A stretch of DNA of 58,387 bases from Streptomyces sp. SA15 (GCF_002291145.1 NZ_NTGE01000188.1:1-58387), one strand, 5' to 3'. Shown: positions 48,438 through 57,799, numbered from the stretch's first letter. Notes: generated by a model not told the origin, from the letters alone. Made by a program: numbers and translations.

Positions 48438-50387
48438 CTACTTCAGCTCGTCCGGGCAGGGCGTGCCGCGCTGGACCGCGTACGGCGCCGCCAGCCGGTA
48501 CGTCCCCGCCTTCGGTGCGAGCAGCATGGTCCAGCGGTCGCCGTCGGCGTCCTCCTCCGTCTCCATCAGGCAGCCGTTGACGTTGTCGTAAGACTTCGGC
48601 GTACCGTCGGAGCGGTTCTTGGACGCCTCCGTCTCCTGAGGCGGCTTCAGCCTGTTGCCCTCGGCGTCGACGATGCTCAGCCACGGCGAGTACGGGATCC
48701 GGATGAGGATCCGGCCCGCCTGCCTCACCCGCATCGTCATCTCGCCCTGCGCCGCACGGTCGACGACGGTGTTCGGCTCGGCGAGCGGCGTCGGATCGGT
48801 CACCCGGAACAGCTGCCAGTTGGCGTCGCCCCAGATCTGCTTCAGATACGGCATGCCCCGCTGCACCAGCTCACGCTCGCGCTCGCCCCCGTCGCCGTCC
48901 GGCTCGTCCTTCGGCAGCACCACGAAGTGCACGGCCCAGCGCTTGAGCCATTCGTGATAGTTCGCCGAGTTGAGCGTGTCGTCGTAGAAGAGGGGGTTGC
49001 GCTCCATGTCGGCCTGGCGGTTCCAGCCGCGGGCCAGGTTGACGTACGGGGCGAGGGCGGAGGCCTCGCGGTGGGAGCGGGCCGGTACGACCTCCACGCG
49101 GCCCTTCTCGGCGCCGACCTCCTGGAGTTCGTTGACCAGCGGCGCCAGCTCGCGCGCCCAGGAGGCCGCCGGGGTGGTGTGGACGATGTCGTCGACCGAC
49201 TTGAAGCCGATCCAGGCGGTGAAGCCGACGAAGGCCACCACGATCGCGTACCACTTGAGGGTGCGCGGCACCGCGAACGGCAGCGCGGCGGCCAGGACCA
49301 CTCCCGCGAACAGCATCGCGAGGCGCGAGATGTTGGAGCCGATCTGCGAGCTGACCAGCCAGACCAGGACGATTCCGATGGCGTACACCGCGGACGTGAT
49401 CCGGACCGTCTTCCACTCCTTCGGGACGAGGAAGAGGACCAGCAGCGCGTACGCCAGCGGGAGGATCACCGAGCCGATCTTCATCGGCTGGGTGCCGGAG
49501 AAGGGGAACAGCCAGGCGGAGACGGCGACGACGGCCGAGGGCGCGATGCCCAGCGCCCAGGCGCCCGGACGCCGCTTCTGCAGGAACAGCGCCACCGCCA
49601 CCAGGCCCACGAACAGGCCTGCGACAGGTGACGCCATGGTGGCGAGCGCGGCGAGCGGGGCCGCGCACAGGGCCTTGGCCCAGCGTTTGTAGCGCCAGCG
49701 GTACGGCCAGCAGAAGACGACCGCGACCGCGCCCAGCGCGAACAACGTGCCGAGGCCGAACGTCACCCGCCCGGACGCCGCGTTGCACAGGAACGCGAAC
49801 ACGCCCGCCAACGACGCCCACAGGGGGTTCTTCACGGAGCGGCTGCGGATGAGGAGCATCGTCAGCAGCCCGGCGGAGAGCGTCCCCGCGAGCATCATCG
49901 TCGTACGGACGCCGAGGACCGACATCAGATACGGCGACACCACGCTGTACGACACCGGGTGCATGCCGCCGTACCAGGCGAGGTTGTACGCCGAGTCCGG
50001 GTGCCGGCCGACGAACTCGGCCCACGCGTCCTGCGCCGCAAGGTCGCCGCCGCTGTTGGCGAACGTGAAGAACCAGACGACGTGAAGCGCGCCCGAGAGG
50101 GCGGTGACGGAGAGGACGGGGTGACGCAGCAGGCGCTCGCGCAGGGCCAGGACGGCGGTCCTGGGGGAGGACGACTTGGCGGACCGGGAGGGCTTTGTGG
50201 ACTCGGAGGACTCGGAGGACTCGGAGGACTCGGAGGGCTCCGGAGCGTCGGCCGTGGAGGGTCTCTCGCGGTCCTCGACGTGGTCCTCGACGCGGTCCTC
50301 GATGTCACGTGCGGACACGTGTATTCGCGGGCCGGTTCCCGGGCCCGGATCGGTCTCGTCGGCGCGTGTCGGCTCCGTAGTGGCCAC
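48438..50387 (-). CDS. Large multi-spanning membrane protein (GT-C/MFS-like)
   Basis: 649 aa from the GTG at 50387 (GGGAGTG upstream); the longer ATG frame is not preferred. N-terminal 95 residues are hydrophilic with a run of SES repeats coded by four GACTCGGAG-type 9-mers. About 11 membrane segments follow (SVTALSGALHVVWFFTFANS, YLMSVLGVRTTMMLAGTLSA, LAGVFAFLCNAASGRVTFGL, IVVAFVGFTAWIGF), then a large extracytoplasmic domain (residues 400-649) ending in a Cys-containing region. The topology resembles GT-C glycosyltransferases; homologues are often annotated as MFS transporters. Likely an envelope protein next to a D-Ala-D-Ala carboxypeptidase. Confidence 0.75.
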   Translation of the reverse strand: MATTEPTRADETDPGPGTGPRIHVSARDIEDRVEDHVEDRERPSTADAPEPSESSESSESSESTKPSRSAKSSSPRTAVLALRERLLRHPVLSVTALSGALHVVWFFTFANSGGDLAAQDAWAEFVGRHPDSAYNLAWYGGMHPVSYSVVSPYLMSVLGVRTTMMLAGTLSAGLLTMLLIRSRSVKNPLWASLAGVFAFLCNAASGRVTFGLGTLFALGAVAVVFCWPYRWRYKRWAKALCAAPLAALATMASPVAGLFVGLVAVALFLQKRRPGAWALGIAPSAVVAVSAWLFPFSGTQPMKIGSVILPLAYALLVLFLVPKEWKTVRITSAVYAIGIVLVWLVSSQIGSNISRLAMLFAGVVLAAALPFAVPRTLKWYAIVVAFVGFTAWIGFKSVDDIVHTTPAASWARELAPLVNELQEVGAEKGRVEVVPARSHREASALAPYVNLARGWNRQADMERNPLFYDDTLNSANYHEWLKRWAVHFVVLPKDEPDGDGGERERELVQRGMPYLKQIWGDANWQLFRVTDPTPLAEPNTVVDRAAQGEMTMRVRQAGRILIRIPYSPWLSIVDAEGNRLKPPQETEASKNRSDGTPKSYDNVNGCLMETEEDADGDRWTMLLAPKAGTYRLAAPYAVQRGTPCPDELK

Positions 50388-50495
50388 CTGAAGGCACTCC
50401 CCGTGGTGTCCCGTCTTCTGTTCTCGTACTGTTCGCGGTCGCGTCCCGTGAGCGACCCGCCCCGTTTCTGCCCTGTTTCGTGACGCTAGCACGCA

Positions 50496-50535
50496 CCCCG
50501 CCGACCGGAACCAGGGCGTGCTCCGGTCGGCGGGG
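50496..50535. terminator. Hairpin terminator
   Basis: Perfect 14-bp stem (CCCCGCCGACCGGA at 50496-50509, complement at 50522-50535), 12-nt loop, 25 bp after the stop of the carboxypeptidase gene (minus strand). Confidence 0.8.
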
Positions 50536-50560
50536 CATGGCGCTCACTCGGCGGCTCTTG

Positions 50561-53500
50561 TCAGCCGAGGCGCGTCAACTTGTCCGTGAAGGCCGGCTCC
50601 ACGAGGTCCTTCTGCAGGGCGACCGGGACCTTGACCGCGCTGCCGGAGCCGTCGCCGACGGTGAGCGAGCCCACCTGGGTTCCGGCCTTCGCCGTGTGCG
50701 GCAGGTCGTCGGACGCGAACGTCAGCTTGACGGTCAGGCCCGCCCAGCCGACCGCCGTGACGTCCTTCGTGACGACGACCGGGGTACGGCCGCCGAGGCC
50801 GTCGTCGGCGTACCCGACGACATCGCCCTTCTTCAGGATGGTCGCGGAGTCCAGCGCGTCCTGCGCGGCCCGGATCAGCCGGTCGCCCGCGGAGAGGGCG
50901 CCCTGGAGGATGGTGTTGTCCGAGCCGCCCGCGGGCTGGCGCACCACGGCGCCGACGATGGTGCGCGTCTCGCCGCCGACCTCCTTCTTCGCCGCGAAGA
51001 CGAGGTTGCCGAGGGCGGAGGTGGTGGTGCCGGTCTTGATGCCGACGACGTCGTTGTAGCCGACCAGCTGGTTCCAGTTGTTGTGCTTGGTGCCCTTGTA
51101 GTCGACGTACGACATCATCGTGGCGACCTCGCGGAAGGCGGGCTGCTTCATCGCCGCCTTGGCCAGCTTCACCTGGTCCACGGCCGTGCTGACGGTCGTG
51201 TTGTTGAGGCCCGAGGGGTCGGTGTAGGTGGTGTTGGTCATGCCGAGGTCGTCGGCCGCGGCGTTCATCTTCTCGACGAACGACTTCTCGGACCCGGCGT
51301 CCCAACGGGCGAGCAGTCGCGCCACGTTGTTCGCGGACGCGATCAGGATGCTCTCCAGGGCCTCGCGCTGGGTGATGGAGTCGCCCTTGGTCACGTCGAC
51401 GGTCGACTCCTGGCCGGCGTCCGACTGGTCCTCGGCCGCCTGGTCGATCTCGATCTTCGGACCGGCGTCGCCGCTCTTGAGGGGGTGGTCGCGCAGGATG
51501 ACGTACGCCGTCATGACCTTGGCGACACTGGCGATCGGCACGGCCTTCTGCTCGCCGGACGAGCCGAACGTACCGATGCCCTGCACGTCCAGCGCGGCCT
51601 GTCCGTCGGACGGCCACGGGATGTCGACCTTGTTGCCCTCGAAGGTGTATTTCTCCTCGGCGGTGAGCTCGAGCGAGGGGGTCGGCAGGGGGCGTACGGC
51701 CTGCACGATCGCAAAGATCACCGCGAGCAGCAGCACCAGCGGGGTCCAGATCTTGACCCGCCGGACGAGCGTGCGGACCGGGGTCTCCGGGGGCGGCGGC
51801 GTGTTCGTCAGCTCCGCCAGCAGATCCAGCGGCGGCTTGGGCGGCAACGGCTGCTGAGTGGTCCGCTCCGGCCCGACCTGCGGGAAGGGAGCGGTGGCAT
51901 CGGCGGGGGCGTCGGCCTTCGGCTTCCGCGTCGACGGCTCGTCGAGGGGCTTGAGCGCGACGAACTTGCTTGTGCGCTCGACGTCGGACGGGACGTCCCT
52001 GGCGTCCTTGGCGTCCTTGGCGGCACCGCCCAGCTTCAGCATGGTCGTCGGCTGGTCCACGGCGGGCGCGGGGGGCCGTACGGCTTTGAAGGTGGTGGTG
52101 GGCTGGTCTACGGGGGGCTTGGCGGGGGTGGAGGGCTTGTCGTCGGGCTCGTCGTCCGTGGGGGGTGTGCCGGGCTCGTCGTCCGCGGAACGCGCATCGG
52201 GCTCGTCGTCCGTGGAAGGCGCGTCGGGGTCGTCGGCTGTGGGGGGCTCGGCGGCGGAGGGCTTCGCGTCTGCGGAGGCGGGCGTCTTGGGGGAGTCGGC
52301 GTCGGCGTCGGCGTCAACGGCCTGGTCCGCGTCGGCGCCGGTGTCGGCGGTGGCATTTGTCTCAGCGTCAGGCTGAGGCTCGGCGGCCGACTCGGCGGCC
52401 GGGGTGGGCTCCGCGCCGGTCTTCGAGTCGGCGTCGGCATCCGAGTCGGCCTTGGCACCCGACTTGGCCTTGGCACCCGACTCGGTCTCAGCATCCGACT
52501 GGGCCTGGGAATCGGCCTGGGAATCGGCCTCGTCCATGTCGGCACCCGACTCGGCGTCGGCGTCGGCGTCGGCGTCGGCTCGCGTGGGCTCTTTGCCCCC
52601 GGTGGCCTTCATCTCACCGTCGTCACCGGTATCCGCATCCGGCTCCTCGTCCGCCGACGCCACCCACGCGGCCACGGCGTCCCGAAGCCGGGGGTCACCA
52701 TCCGCACCGGCCTCGCCCCGACCGCCGGAAGCATCGGAAGCGCCCTCGGCGACGGCCTCCTCCGCATCGGCGCCCTCGCCCTGCGGCTCCACGGTGTCCT
52801 GGCCGCTGACCTCACCGTCTTCCGGCTCGGCAGTGCCCTTCGCGGCCTTCCCGACCGGGGCCTGTGCCGCGTCCTGCCCGGCGGCCTCATCAGCTTCTGG
52901 CTCGGCGGCGTCCTTGGCTGCCTCTTCGGCGGCGGTCTCTGAGGTGTCCGGTGCGGTGGCCTCGTCGGCTTCCGGCTCGGCGGCGGCTTCGGCCGCAACG
53001 TCGGCAGCGGGCTCCGCCGCGTCCCGACCGGCGTCCTTGCCGGTCTGCGGCTCTGCCCCATCCCGACCGACGGCGTCGCCGGCCTGCGGCTCCGCCGCGT
53101 CCTGGCCAGTCGCCTGACCGTCCTTCGGCTCGGCAGTGTCCTTCGCGGTCTTCGCCGCGTCCCGTCCGTCTGCCTCCCCGTCCTTCGGCTCGGCAGTGTC
53201 CTTCGCGGTCTTCCCGGCAGCGGTCTCCACAGCGTCCCGGACGCCGACGTCCCCGCCCTCCGACCCCGCAGCGTCCTTCGCCGCCTCCCCGGCGGCGTCC
53301 TGTGCGCCCGTCTCCGCCCCTGTGGCGTCCTGCGCGGGGTTCTGTGCCGTCTCCGACCCCGTGGCCTCCTGCGGGCCCCTCTGCGCCCCTGTGGCGTCCT
53401 GCGGTGTCGTCTCCCGCTCGGGGGCGAGGTCTCGTACCGAGAAGACCCTCGTCGCCGTGTCTACGCCGCCGCGCGTCGTGGAGGGGTCGGATTCGCGGGC

Positions 53501-53602
53501 CACCGCGAGCCGGGGGTCCTCGGGAACCGGACCTGCGCTCCCCGACGTCGGTTCTGCCGACGACTCGCGCTGCTTCGACCTGTCGGGGGACTCGCCCGCC
53601 AC
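50561..53602 (-). CDS. D-alanyl-D-alanine carboxypeptidase with long disordered cytoplasmic region
   Basis: 1013 aa from the GTG at 53602, which has GGAGGAGG 7 nt upstream (an ATG at 53626 is in frame). Residues 1 to about 630 are low-complexity acidic sequence with recurring AEPKDGEADGRDAAKTAKDT-like units. A membrane helix (WTPLVLLLAVIFAIVQAV) precedes a peptidase-S11 domain: SVAKVM (SxxK), SAN (SxN) and GIKTGTTTSALGNLVFAAKK (KTG). It trims peptidoglycan pentapeptides outside the membrane. The long tail would be cytoplasmic, suggesting a regulatory or scaffold role. A terminator follows. Confidence 0.87.
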   Translation of the reverse strand: MAGESPDRSKQRESSAEPTSGSAGPVPEDPRLAVARESDPSTTRGGVDTATRVFSVRDLAPERETTPQDATGAQRGPQEATGSETAQNPAQDATGAETGAQDAAGEAAKDAAGSEGGDVGVRDAVETAAGKTAKDTAEPKDGEADGRDAAKTAKDTAEPKDGQATGQDAAEPQAGDAVGRDGAEPQTGKDAGRDAAEPAADVAAEAAAEPEADEATAPDTSETAAEEAAKDAAEPEADEAAGQDAAQAPVGKAAKGTAEPEDGEVSGQDTVEPQGEGADAEEAVAEGASDASGGRGEAGADGDPRLRDAVAAWVASADEEPDADTGDDGEMKATGGKEPTRADADADADAESGADMDEADSQADSQAQSDAETESGAKAKSGAKADSDADADSKTGAEPTPAAESAAEPQPDAETNATADTGADADQAVDADADADSPKTPASADAKPSAAEPPTADDPDAPSTDDEPDARSADDEPGTPPTDDEPDDKPSTPAKPPVDQPTTTFKAVRPPAPAVDQPTTMLKLGGAAKDAKDARDVPSDVERTSKFVALKPLDEPSTRKPKADAPADATAPFPQVGPERTTQQPLPPKPPLDLLAELTNTPPPPETPVRTLVRRVKIWTPLVLLLAVIFAIVQAVRPLPTPSLELTAEEKYTFEGNKVDIPWPSDGQAALDVQGIGTFGSSGEQKAVPIASVAKVMTAYVILRDHPLKSGDAGPKIEIDQAAEDQSDAGQESTVDVTKGDSITQREALESILIASANNVARLLARWDAGSEKSFVEKMNAAADDLGMTNTTYTDPSGLNNTTVSTAVDQVKLAKAAMKQPAFREVATMMSYVDYKGTKHNNWNQLVGYNDVVGIKTGTTTSALGNLVFAAKKEVGGETRTIVGAVVRQPAGGSDNTILQGALSAGDRLIRAAQDALDSATILKKGDVVGYADDGLGGRTPVVVTKDVTAVGWAGLTVKLTFASDDLPHTAKAGTQVGSLTVGDGSGSAVKVPVALQKDLVEPAFTDKLTRLG

Positions 53603-53844
53603 CGATGCCTCCTCCATGCGCCACACGCCATCCGTGTCCGTGCGGCTATCGAACCGTGAACCGACGCTCGGACACCGCTGCCCCGCAGTGTCCGAACCAT
53701 GTACCAGTGTCCTGTGTGCGGACCGAACTCAAGCGGTAGACGAGAACGACATACCTGCCGGTTCCCTCACAAACAGGTCACGCACCCTCGACAGACCAAT
53801 GTGAGAGGGGTCACCCTGTCATTCATCCACGCGGGGAGGCATGG

Positions 53845-54600
53845 ATGGGCAGGAGCCGCAGAACAATTCCGGAGGAGCTTCTGCTGCTGGCACTGGACCC
53901 GACCACGGGTACCACTGCACAGCCGCAGTCGCTCGACCTCGGTCTGGCCGGAGCACAGCTAGTGGAGCTGGCGTTGGCCGGACGGATAGCCCCAGACGGG
54001 GATCGTATCGCCGTGGTGGTGCCACGGCCGACAGGAGATCCAACTTTGGACTGCGCGTTGGAGTTGCTGCGAAGGCGTGGCGCTCCCGTACGCGCGGTGA
54101 ACTGGATTGGCGGGCCCCGGCTGGGGCTGCGCCAGACCTACCTCTCGCATCTGGAGCGGTGCGGCATGGTGCATGCCGTGGCGGGCCAGATGTGCGGGGT
54201 GTTGCCGACGACTCGCTATCAGGCGACGGACAACGAGATCAGCCGGGAGATCAGGGCCCGTCTGGACTCCGCGATCCGCACCGGCGTGCCGCCGGACCCG
54301 CGGACGGCCGCACTCGCCGCACTGGCGCACGCGGTCGGCCTCGGCAAGCATCTGTATCCCGGGAACGAGGGGCGGTCCTCCCGCTCCCGGCTCAGGGATC
54401 TGATCCGGCACGACCCCATGGGCGGCCTCGTGGCACACGCCGTGATGGACGTTCAGAACGGCGTGGCGGCCCAGCCGCGCCGCAGCCCGGCACCGGCCGG
54501 CCGTCAGGCCGCCCCCGGAGCCAGGCCCGCACCGGAACCCGCCCGCGGCGTTCCGATGCAACCGCGCCGCGGATCCATGGCGCGCGCCGTGGCTCATTGA
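53845..54600 (+). CDS. GPP34-family protein
   Basis: 251 aa; ATG preceded by GGGGAGG. The GOLPH3/GPP34 pattern is seen: IPEELLLLALDPTTGTT, LAGAQLVELALAGRIAPDGD, GVLPTTRYQATDNEISREIR and PRTAALAALAHAVGLGKHLY. A basic, Pro-rich C-terminal tail (PRRSPAPAGRQAAPGARPAP) follows. Family members bind phosphoinositides in eukaryotes; in actinomycetes the role is unknown. Transcribed divergently from the carboxypeptidase gene across 242 bp with no evident operator. Confidence 0.87.
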   Translation: MGRSRRTIPEELLLLALDPTTGTTAQPQSLDLGLAGAQLVELALAGRIAPDGDRIAVVVPRPTGDPTLDCALELLRRRGAPVRAVNWIGGPRLGLRQTYLSHLERCGMVHAVAGQMCGVLPTTRYQATDNEISREIRARLDSAIRTGVPPDPRTAALAALAHAVGLGKHLYPGNEGRSSRSRLRDLIRHDPMGGLVAHAVMDVQNGVAAQPRRSPAPAGRQAAPGARPAPEPARGVPMQPRRGSMARAVAH

Positions 54601-54749
54601 GCCGAGTCCCACGGCACACAGCACCAAAGCAGCACCAAAAGCGCCATCAAAGCGCCACAAAAGCAGGGCCAAAGCACCACGCACACGCACCACGCTCCAC
54701 CGAGCGCCGCACCGCAGTCCCTTAAGACCCGGTACGGGAGCCGCTGGTT

Positions 54750-54807
54750 CGCGCGGGGCGACAGGACCGTACGTCCGGACGACGACGCGGTCCCGTCGCC
54801 CCGCGCG
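54750..54807. terminator. Strong hairpin terminator
   Basis: 20-bp arms (54750-54769, CGCGCGGGGCGACAGGACCG; 54788-54807) with a single mismatch and an 18-nt loop, after the GPP34 gene. Between gene and hairpin are A-rich degenerate repeats (CACCAAAGC-like, 54620-54690). Confidence 0.82.
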
Positions 54808-54818
54808 CCCTTGTGTCG

Positions 54819-54854
54819 CGCCTCTATGCGGCATGAACGCCTTTATGCGGCATG
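54819..54854. repeat. 17-bp direct repeat, period 19
   Basis: CGCCTCTATGCGGCATG (54819-54835) and CGCCTTTATGCGGCATG (54838-54854), one mismatch, about 120 bp before the XRE gene; a possible regulator site. Confidence 0.5.
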
Positions 54855-54969
54855 CACACAGCGCATATCCACTGTTTCCCAGCGGTAGTAAGCACCTTGG
54901 TGGCAGTCTGCTCAGCAGCAGATAGACAAAGTGGTAAGTACGAGGCACGCAGCCGGAGGTGCACGTCCC

Positions 54970-55827
54970 GTGGCGTCCAATGTCAATCCCACCGTCAGGC
55001 GACGCCGGCTGGGCCAGGAGCTGCGCAGGCTCCGCGAGCTCAAGGGCATGACGGCCGAGGAAGTGGCGGAGAGACTGCTGGTCTCGCAGTCGAAGATCAG
55101 CCGTCTGGAGAACGGCCGGCGCAGCATCAGCCAGCGTGACGTCCGCGATCTGTGCGGGGTCTACGAGGTCGAGGACCAGCGCATCGTCGAGTCGCTGATG
55201 CAGATGGCCAAGGACTCACGCCAGCAGGGCTGGTGGCATGCGTTCGGGGACATCCCGTACAGCGTCTACATCGGGCTGGAGACGGACGCCGAGTCGCTGC
55301 GGGTGTACGAACCCCAGATCATCACCGGCCTGTTGCAGACCCGCGCCTATGCCGAGGCCATCATCCGGGGCGGATCGCCGGAGACGTCGGAGCCGGAGAT
55401 CGACAAGCGCGTCCAGGTCCGGCTGCGGCGGCAGGACCGCATCACCGCCGAGAAGGACCCGCTGCGCCTGTGGGTCGTACTGGACGAGGCCTCGCTGCGC
55501 CGCCTCGTCGGGAGCAAGCAGGTGATGCGGGAGCAGCTGGAGCACGTCGCCGAGATGTCCCAGGCGCCGCACATCACCGTGCAGGTGCTGCCGTTCGACG
55601 TCGGTGCGCATCCCGGTCTCAACGGCCAGTACTCGATCCTGGAGTTCTCCGACGCGGCCGACTCCAGCGTCGTGTACATAGGGGGCGTGACCAGCGACCT
55701 GTATCTGGAGAAGCCGCACGACGTGCAGAAATACACGGTGATGTACGAGCACCTGCGGGCCCAGGCGCTGAACGTGGACCAGTCGCGCCAACTCATCGAA
55801 GACGTCGCGAAGGAGTACGCGCGCTGA
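54970..55827 (+). CDS. scr1: XRE/DUF5753 regulator (Scr1-like)
   Basis: 285 aa from the GTG at 54970 with GGAGGTG upstream; the longer frame to 54931 is less likely. The helix-turn-helix (LGQELRRLRELKGMTAEEVA, ERLLVSQSKISRLENGRRSI) is followed by a complete DUF5753 (YEPQIITGLLQTRAYAEAII, LWVVLDEASLRRLVGSKQVM, HITVQVLPFDVGAHPGLNGQ, ALNVDQSRQLIEDVAKEYAR). From memory the S. coelicolor SCO4441/SCO4442 pair at the equivalent place (Scr1/Scr2) stimulates antibiotic production; position next to GPP34 and glutathione peroxidase supports orthology. The DUF397 gene follows 183 bp downstream, not overlapping. Confidence 0.8.
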   Translation: MASNVNPTVRRRRLGQELRRLRELKGMTAEEVAERLLVSQSKISRLENGRRSISQRDVRDLCGVYEVEDQRIVESLMQMAKDSRQQGWWHAFGDIPYSVYIGLETDAESLRVYEPQIITGLLQTRAYAEAIIRGGSPETSEPEIDKRVQVRLRRQDRITAEKDPLRLWVVLDEASLRRLVGSKQVMREQLEHVAEMSQAPHITVQVLPFDVGAHPGLNGQYSILEFSDAADSSVVYIGGVTSDLYLEKPHDVQKYTVMYEHLRAQALNVDQSRQLIEDVAKEYAR

Positions 55828-56010
55828 GCCCCGCTCCGGAGAAGCGCCGGATACTACACCCCTGATATGCCTGGCTGGAAGACCCACCTGGAATATGCCA
55901 CCCAGCCGAGTGAATGACAGCTCCGAATGAGGAAGTCGGCGAGTAGCGTCGATCACGCCAACCGATCAACGGTGTTGGCGGAAACCGTGCAACTGGCTAC
56001 CGGAGCAAAC

Positions 56011-56202
56011 ATGGCAATTCTGCAGGGTGCCACGGAAACGTGGACGAGTTCCTCGTACACCAACGGAGGTGGTGCGTGCGTGGAGGTCAAGTCCCCTACG
56101 CACTCACAGCTGGCCGTGCGCGACTCCAAGGTCCCCGAGGGACCCTTCCTGGCGTTCCCCACCGACGCGTGGAACACCTTCGTGGCATCGGTCAAGGAGT
56201 GA
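56011..56202 (+). CDS. scr2: DUF397 small protein (Scr2-like)
   Basis: 63 aa from the ATG at 56011 (GGAG 5 nt upstream). ETWTSSSYTNGGGACVEVKS, LAVRDSKVPEG, TDAWNTFVASVKE are the DUF397 signature. It lies 183 bp after the XRE gene in the same direction, with a separate AT-rich leader, so unlike the other pairs here it may have its own promoter. A two-step hairpin terminator follows. Confidence 0.82.
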   Translation: MAILQGATETWTSSSYTNGGGACVEVKSPTHSQLAVRDSKVPEGPFLAFPTDAWNTFVASVKE

Positions 56203-56247
56203 GGGGAAGGTCTTCCTGATCCTCGCCCGAGTCCACAACCGACAACT

Positions 56248-56314
56248 GCACAAGCACCACGGGAAGAGCCCTCTCGACCAGCCGCCGTCCTTGCCGAGAG
56301 GGCTCGGCTTGTGC
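56248..56314. terminator. Two-step hairpin terminator
   Basis: Outer stem GCACAAGC (56248-56255) with 56307-56314, inner stem GAGCCCTCTCG (56266-56276) with 56295-56305; between the DUF397 gene and the convergent MerR gene. Confidence 0.8.
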
Positions 56315-56358
56315 CCGGACAGTCCCTAGAGACCCATCAGCTCACCCCTGGTGACCCA

Positions 56359-57231
56359 TCAGCTCACCGGGAACGCCACGTCACACACCGGATCCTCCGC
56401 CCCCGCCGCGTCCCAGTCGGCGAAGTACACCTCGCGGCACGGCCCCGTCGGCTTCAGCCCCTGGGCCGCCATCCACTCCTCCACCGCCTCGAACGCGGCC
56501 AGGATCTGCGGATGCGCCACCTGCGCCTTGGTGACCCGGGTGTACGCAAGCCGCCCGGCCGGCTCCACCTGTACGGCCGTACCCCGGGCCCGGCCCTGCT
56601 TCTCCACCCAGGCCCGTGCCGCGGCCTCGTCGGCCACCGGCACGCACGACTCGGCCGGACCGTCGCTCTCCATCGACACCGCGGAGTGGTACACGACGTA
56701 CGGCGCACCCGCGAGGCCCCCGCACTCCCGGGCCCCCTGCTCCAGGCGGCCCAGCGACGCGCCGATCCAGGCCGGCAACTCGTCCGCCAGCGTGTGCCGC
56801 TTCTCGCTGATCACGATCTGGGCCGGCACGTCCACCGTCTCGACCACGAACTTCCCGTACATCTCGGAGCTCCTCCCCGACAGTCGTCCACGGAGGTACT
56901 CGGCGAGCGTCCGCTGCCCGGCCAACCGCGCCTCGACGTCCGCCCAGTAAGCGGCGAGCCGGTCCGCGGCCGTGGACCCGTCCGGCGCCTCGACCACGTC
57001 GGCGATCAGCGCCAGTGGCATGTCCAGCTGGCGCAGGAGCGCCACGAGCCGGGCGGGTTCCACCTGGTCCGCGCGGTAGTAGCGGTAACCGCTGACCTCG
57101 TCGACGTACGCCGGAGCCAGCAGTCCCAGCCGGTCGTACAGCCGCAGGGCCCTGGCGGACAGCCGTGCCCGTGCGGCGAACGCGCCGATGGTGAGCAGCT
57201 CTTCGTCGTCCACCACGTCATCCTCCGTCAC
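56359..57231 (-). CDS. MerR-family regulator with GyrI-like effector domain
   Basis: 290 aa. MerR helix-turn-helix LLTIGAFAARARLSARALRL then YDRLGLLAPAYVDEVSGYRY (residues 12-52), a coiled-coil dimerisation helix (about 90-115), and a C-terminal GyrI/BmrR-like ligand domain (KFVVETVDVPAQIVISEKRH, RLAYTRVTKAQVAHPQILAA, CREVYFADWDA). Likely senses a small lipophilic or cationic drug. It lies 55 bp after the glutathione peroxidase gene, same strand, so it may belong to that operon. Confidence 0.88.
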   Translation of the reverse strand: MTEDDVVDDEELLTIGAFAARARLSARALRLYDRLGLLAPAYVDEVSGYRYYRADQVEPARLVALLRQLDMPLALIADVVEAPDGSTAADRLAAYWADVEARLAGQRTLAEYLRGRLSGRSSEMYGKFVVETVDVPAQIVISEKRHTLADELPAWIGASLGRLEQGARECGGLAGAPYVVYHSAVSMESDGPAESCVPVADEAAARAWVEKQGRARGTAVQVEPAGRLAYTRVTKAQVAHPQILAAFEAVEEWMAAQGLKPTGPCREVYFADWDAAGAEDPVCDVAFPVS

Positions 57232-57286
57232 CGGGCGGCTTCTTCCGCCCGGTGAGAGGACGCTCGGCCTTGCCCCAGGGGCAAGG

Positions 57287-57799
57287 TCAACCGGCCAGCT
57301 GTCCCTCCACGGCGGCCACGAGCTCGGCCGCCTCCGGCTCGGTCTGCGGCGAGAAGCGGGCGACGACCGTGCCGTCCCGGCCGATCAGGAACTTCTCGAA
57401 GTTCCAGCGGATGTCCCCGCTGTGCCCCTCGGCGTCGGCGAAGCCGACCAGACGCTCGTACAGCGGGTGCCGGCCCTCGCCGTTCACCTCGACCTTCTCG
57501 GTCATCGGGAAGGTCACGCCGTACGTCGCCGAGCAGAACTCGGCGATCTCCTCGGCGCTGCCGGGCTCCTGCCCGAGGAACTGGTTGCAGGGCACCCCGA
57601 GCACGGTGAACCCGCGCCCCGCGTACTGCTCGTGCAGCCGCTCGAGCCCCGTGTACTGCGGGGTCAGCCCGCACTTGGAGGCAACGTTCACGACGAGCAC
57701 GGCCTGGCCGGCGTACTGGGAAAGGTCCGCGGAACCTCCTTGGAGGGATTCGATCTTGACGTCGAGGGGAGAAACACCGTTGCTGTCTGCAGTCGTCAT
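57287..57799 (-). CDS. Glutathione peroxidase-family peroxidase
   Basis: 170 aa. Peroxidatic Cys43 (VVNVASKCGLTPQYTGLE), then VLGVPCNQFLGQEPGS with the active-site Gln, and RWNFEKFLIGRDG with Trp and Asn. The non-animal type normally uses thioredoxin or mycothiol-linked reductants; the second Cys in EFCSATYGVTFP is in the place of the usual resolving Cys. Last but one of an ArsR-GPx-MerR gene string; protects from hydroperoxides in the cytoplasm. Confidence 0.92.
   Translation of the reverse strand: MTTADSNGVSPLDVKIESLQGGSADLSQYAGQAVLVVNVASKCGLTPQYTGLERLHEQYAGRGFTVLGVPCNQFLGQEPGSAEEIAEFCSATYGVTFPMTEKVEVNGEGRHPLYERLVGFADAEGHSGDIRWNFEKFLIGRDGTVVARFSPQTEPEAAELVAAVEGQLAG

Noticed and set aside
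50195..50235. GACTCGGAG repeats considered as a CRISPR-like or binding array
   Set aside because: They are in-frame Ser/Glu codon repeats of the membrane protein's hydrophilic N-terminus, with no spacers.
49959..52942. Plus-strand frames (174 and 820 codons) opposite the membrane protein and carboxypeptidase genes
   Set aside because: Gly/Val-rich repeats arise from the antisense of the acidic repeats; no ribosome site or motif.
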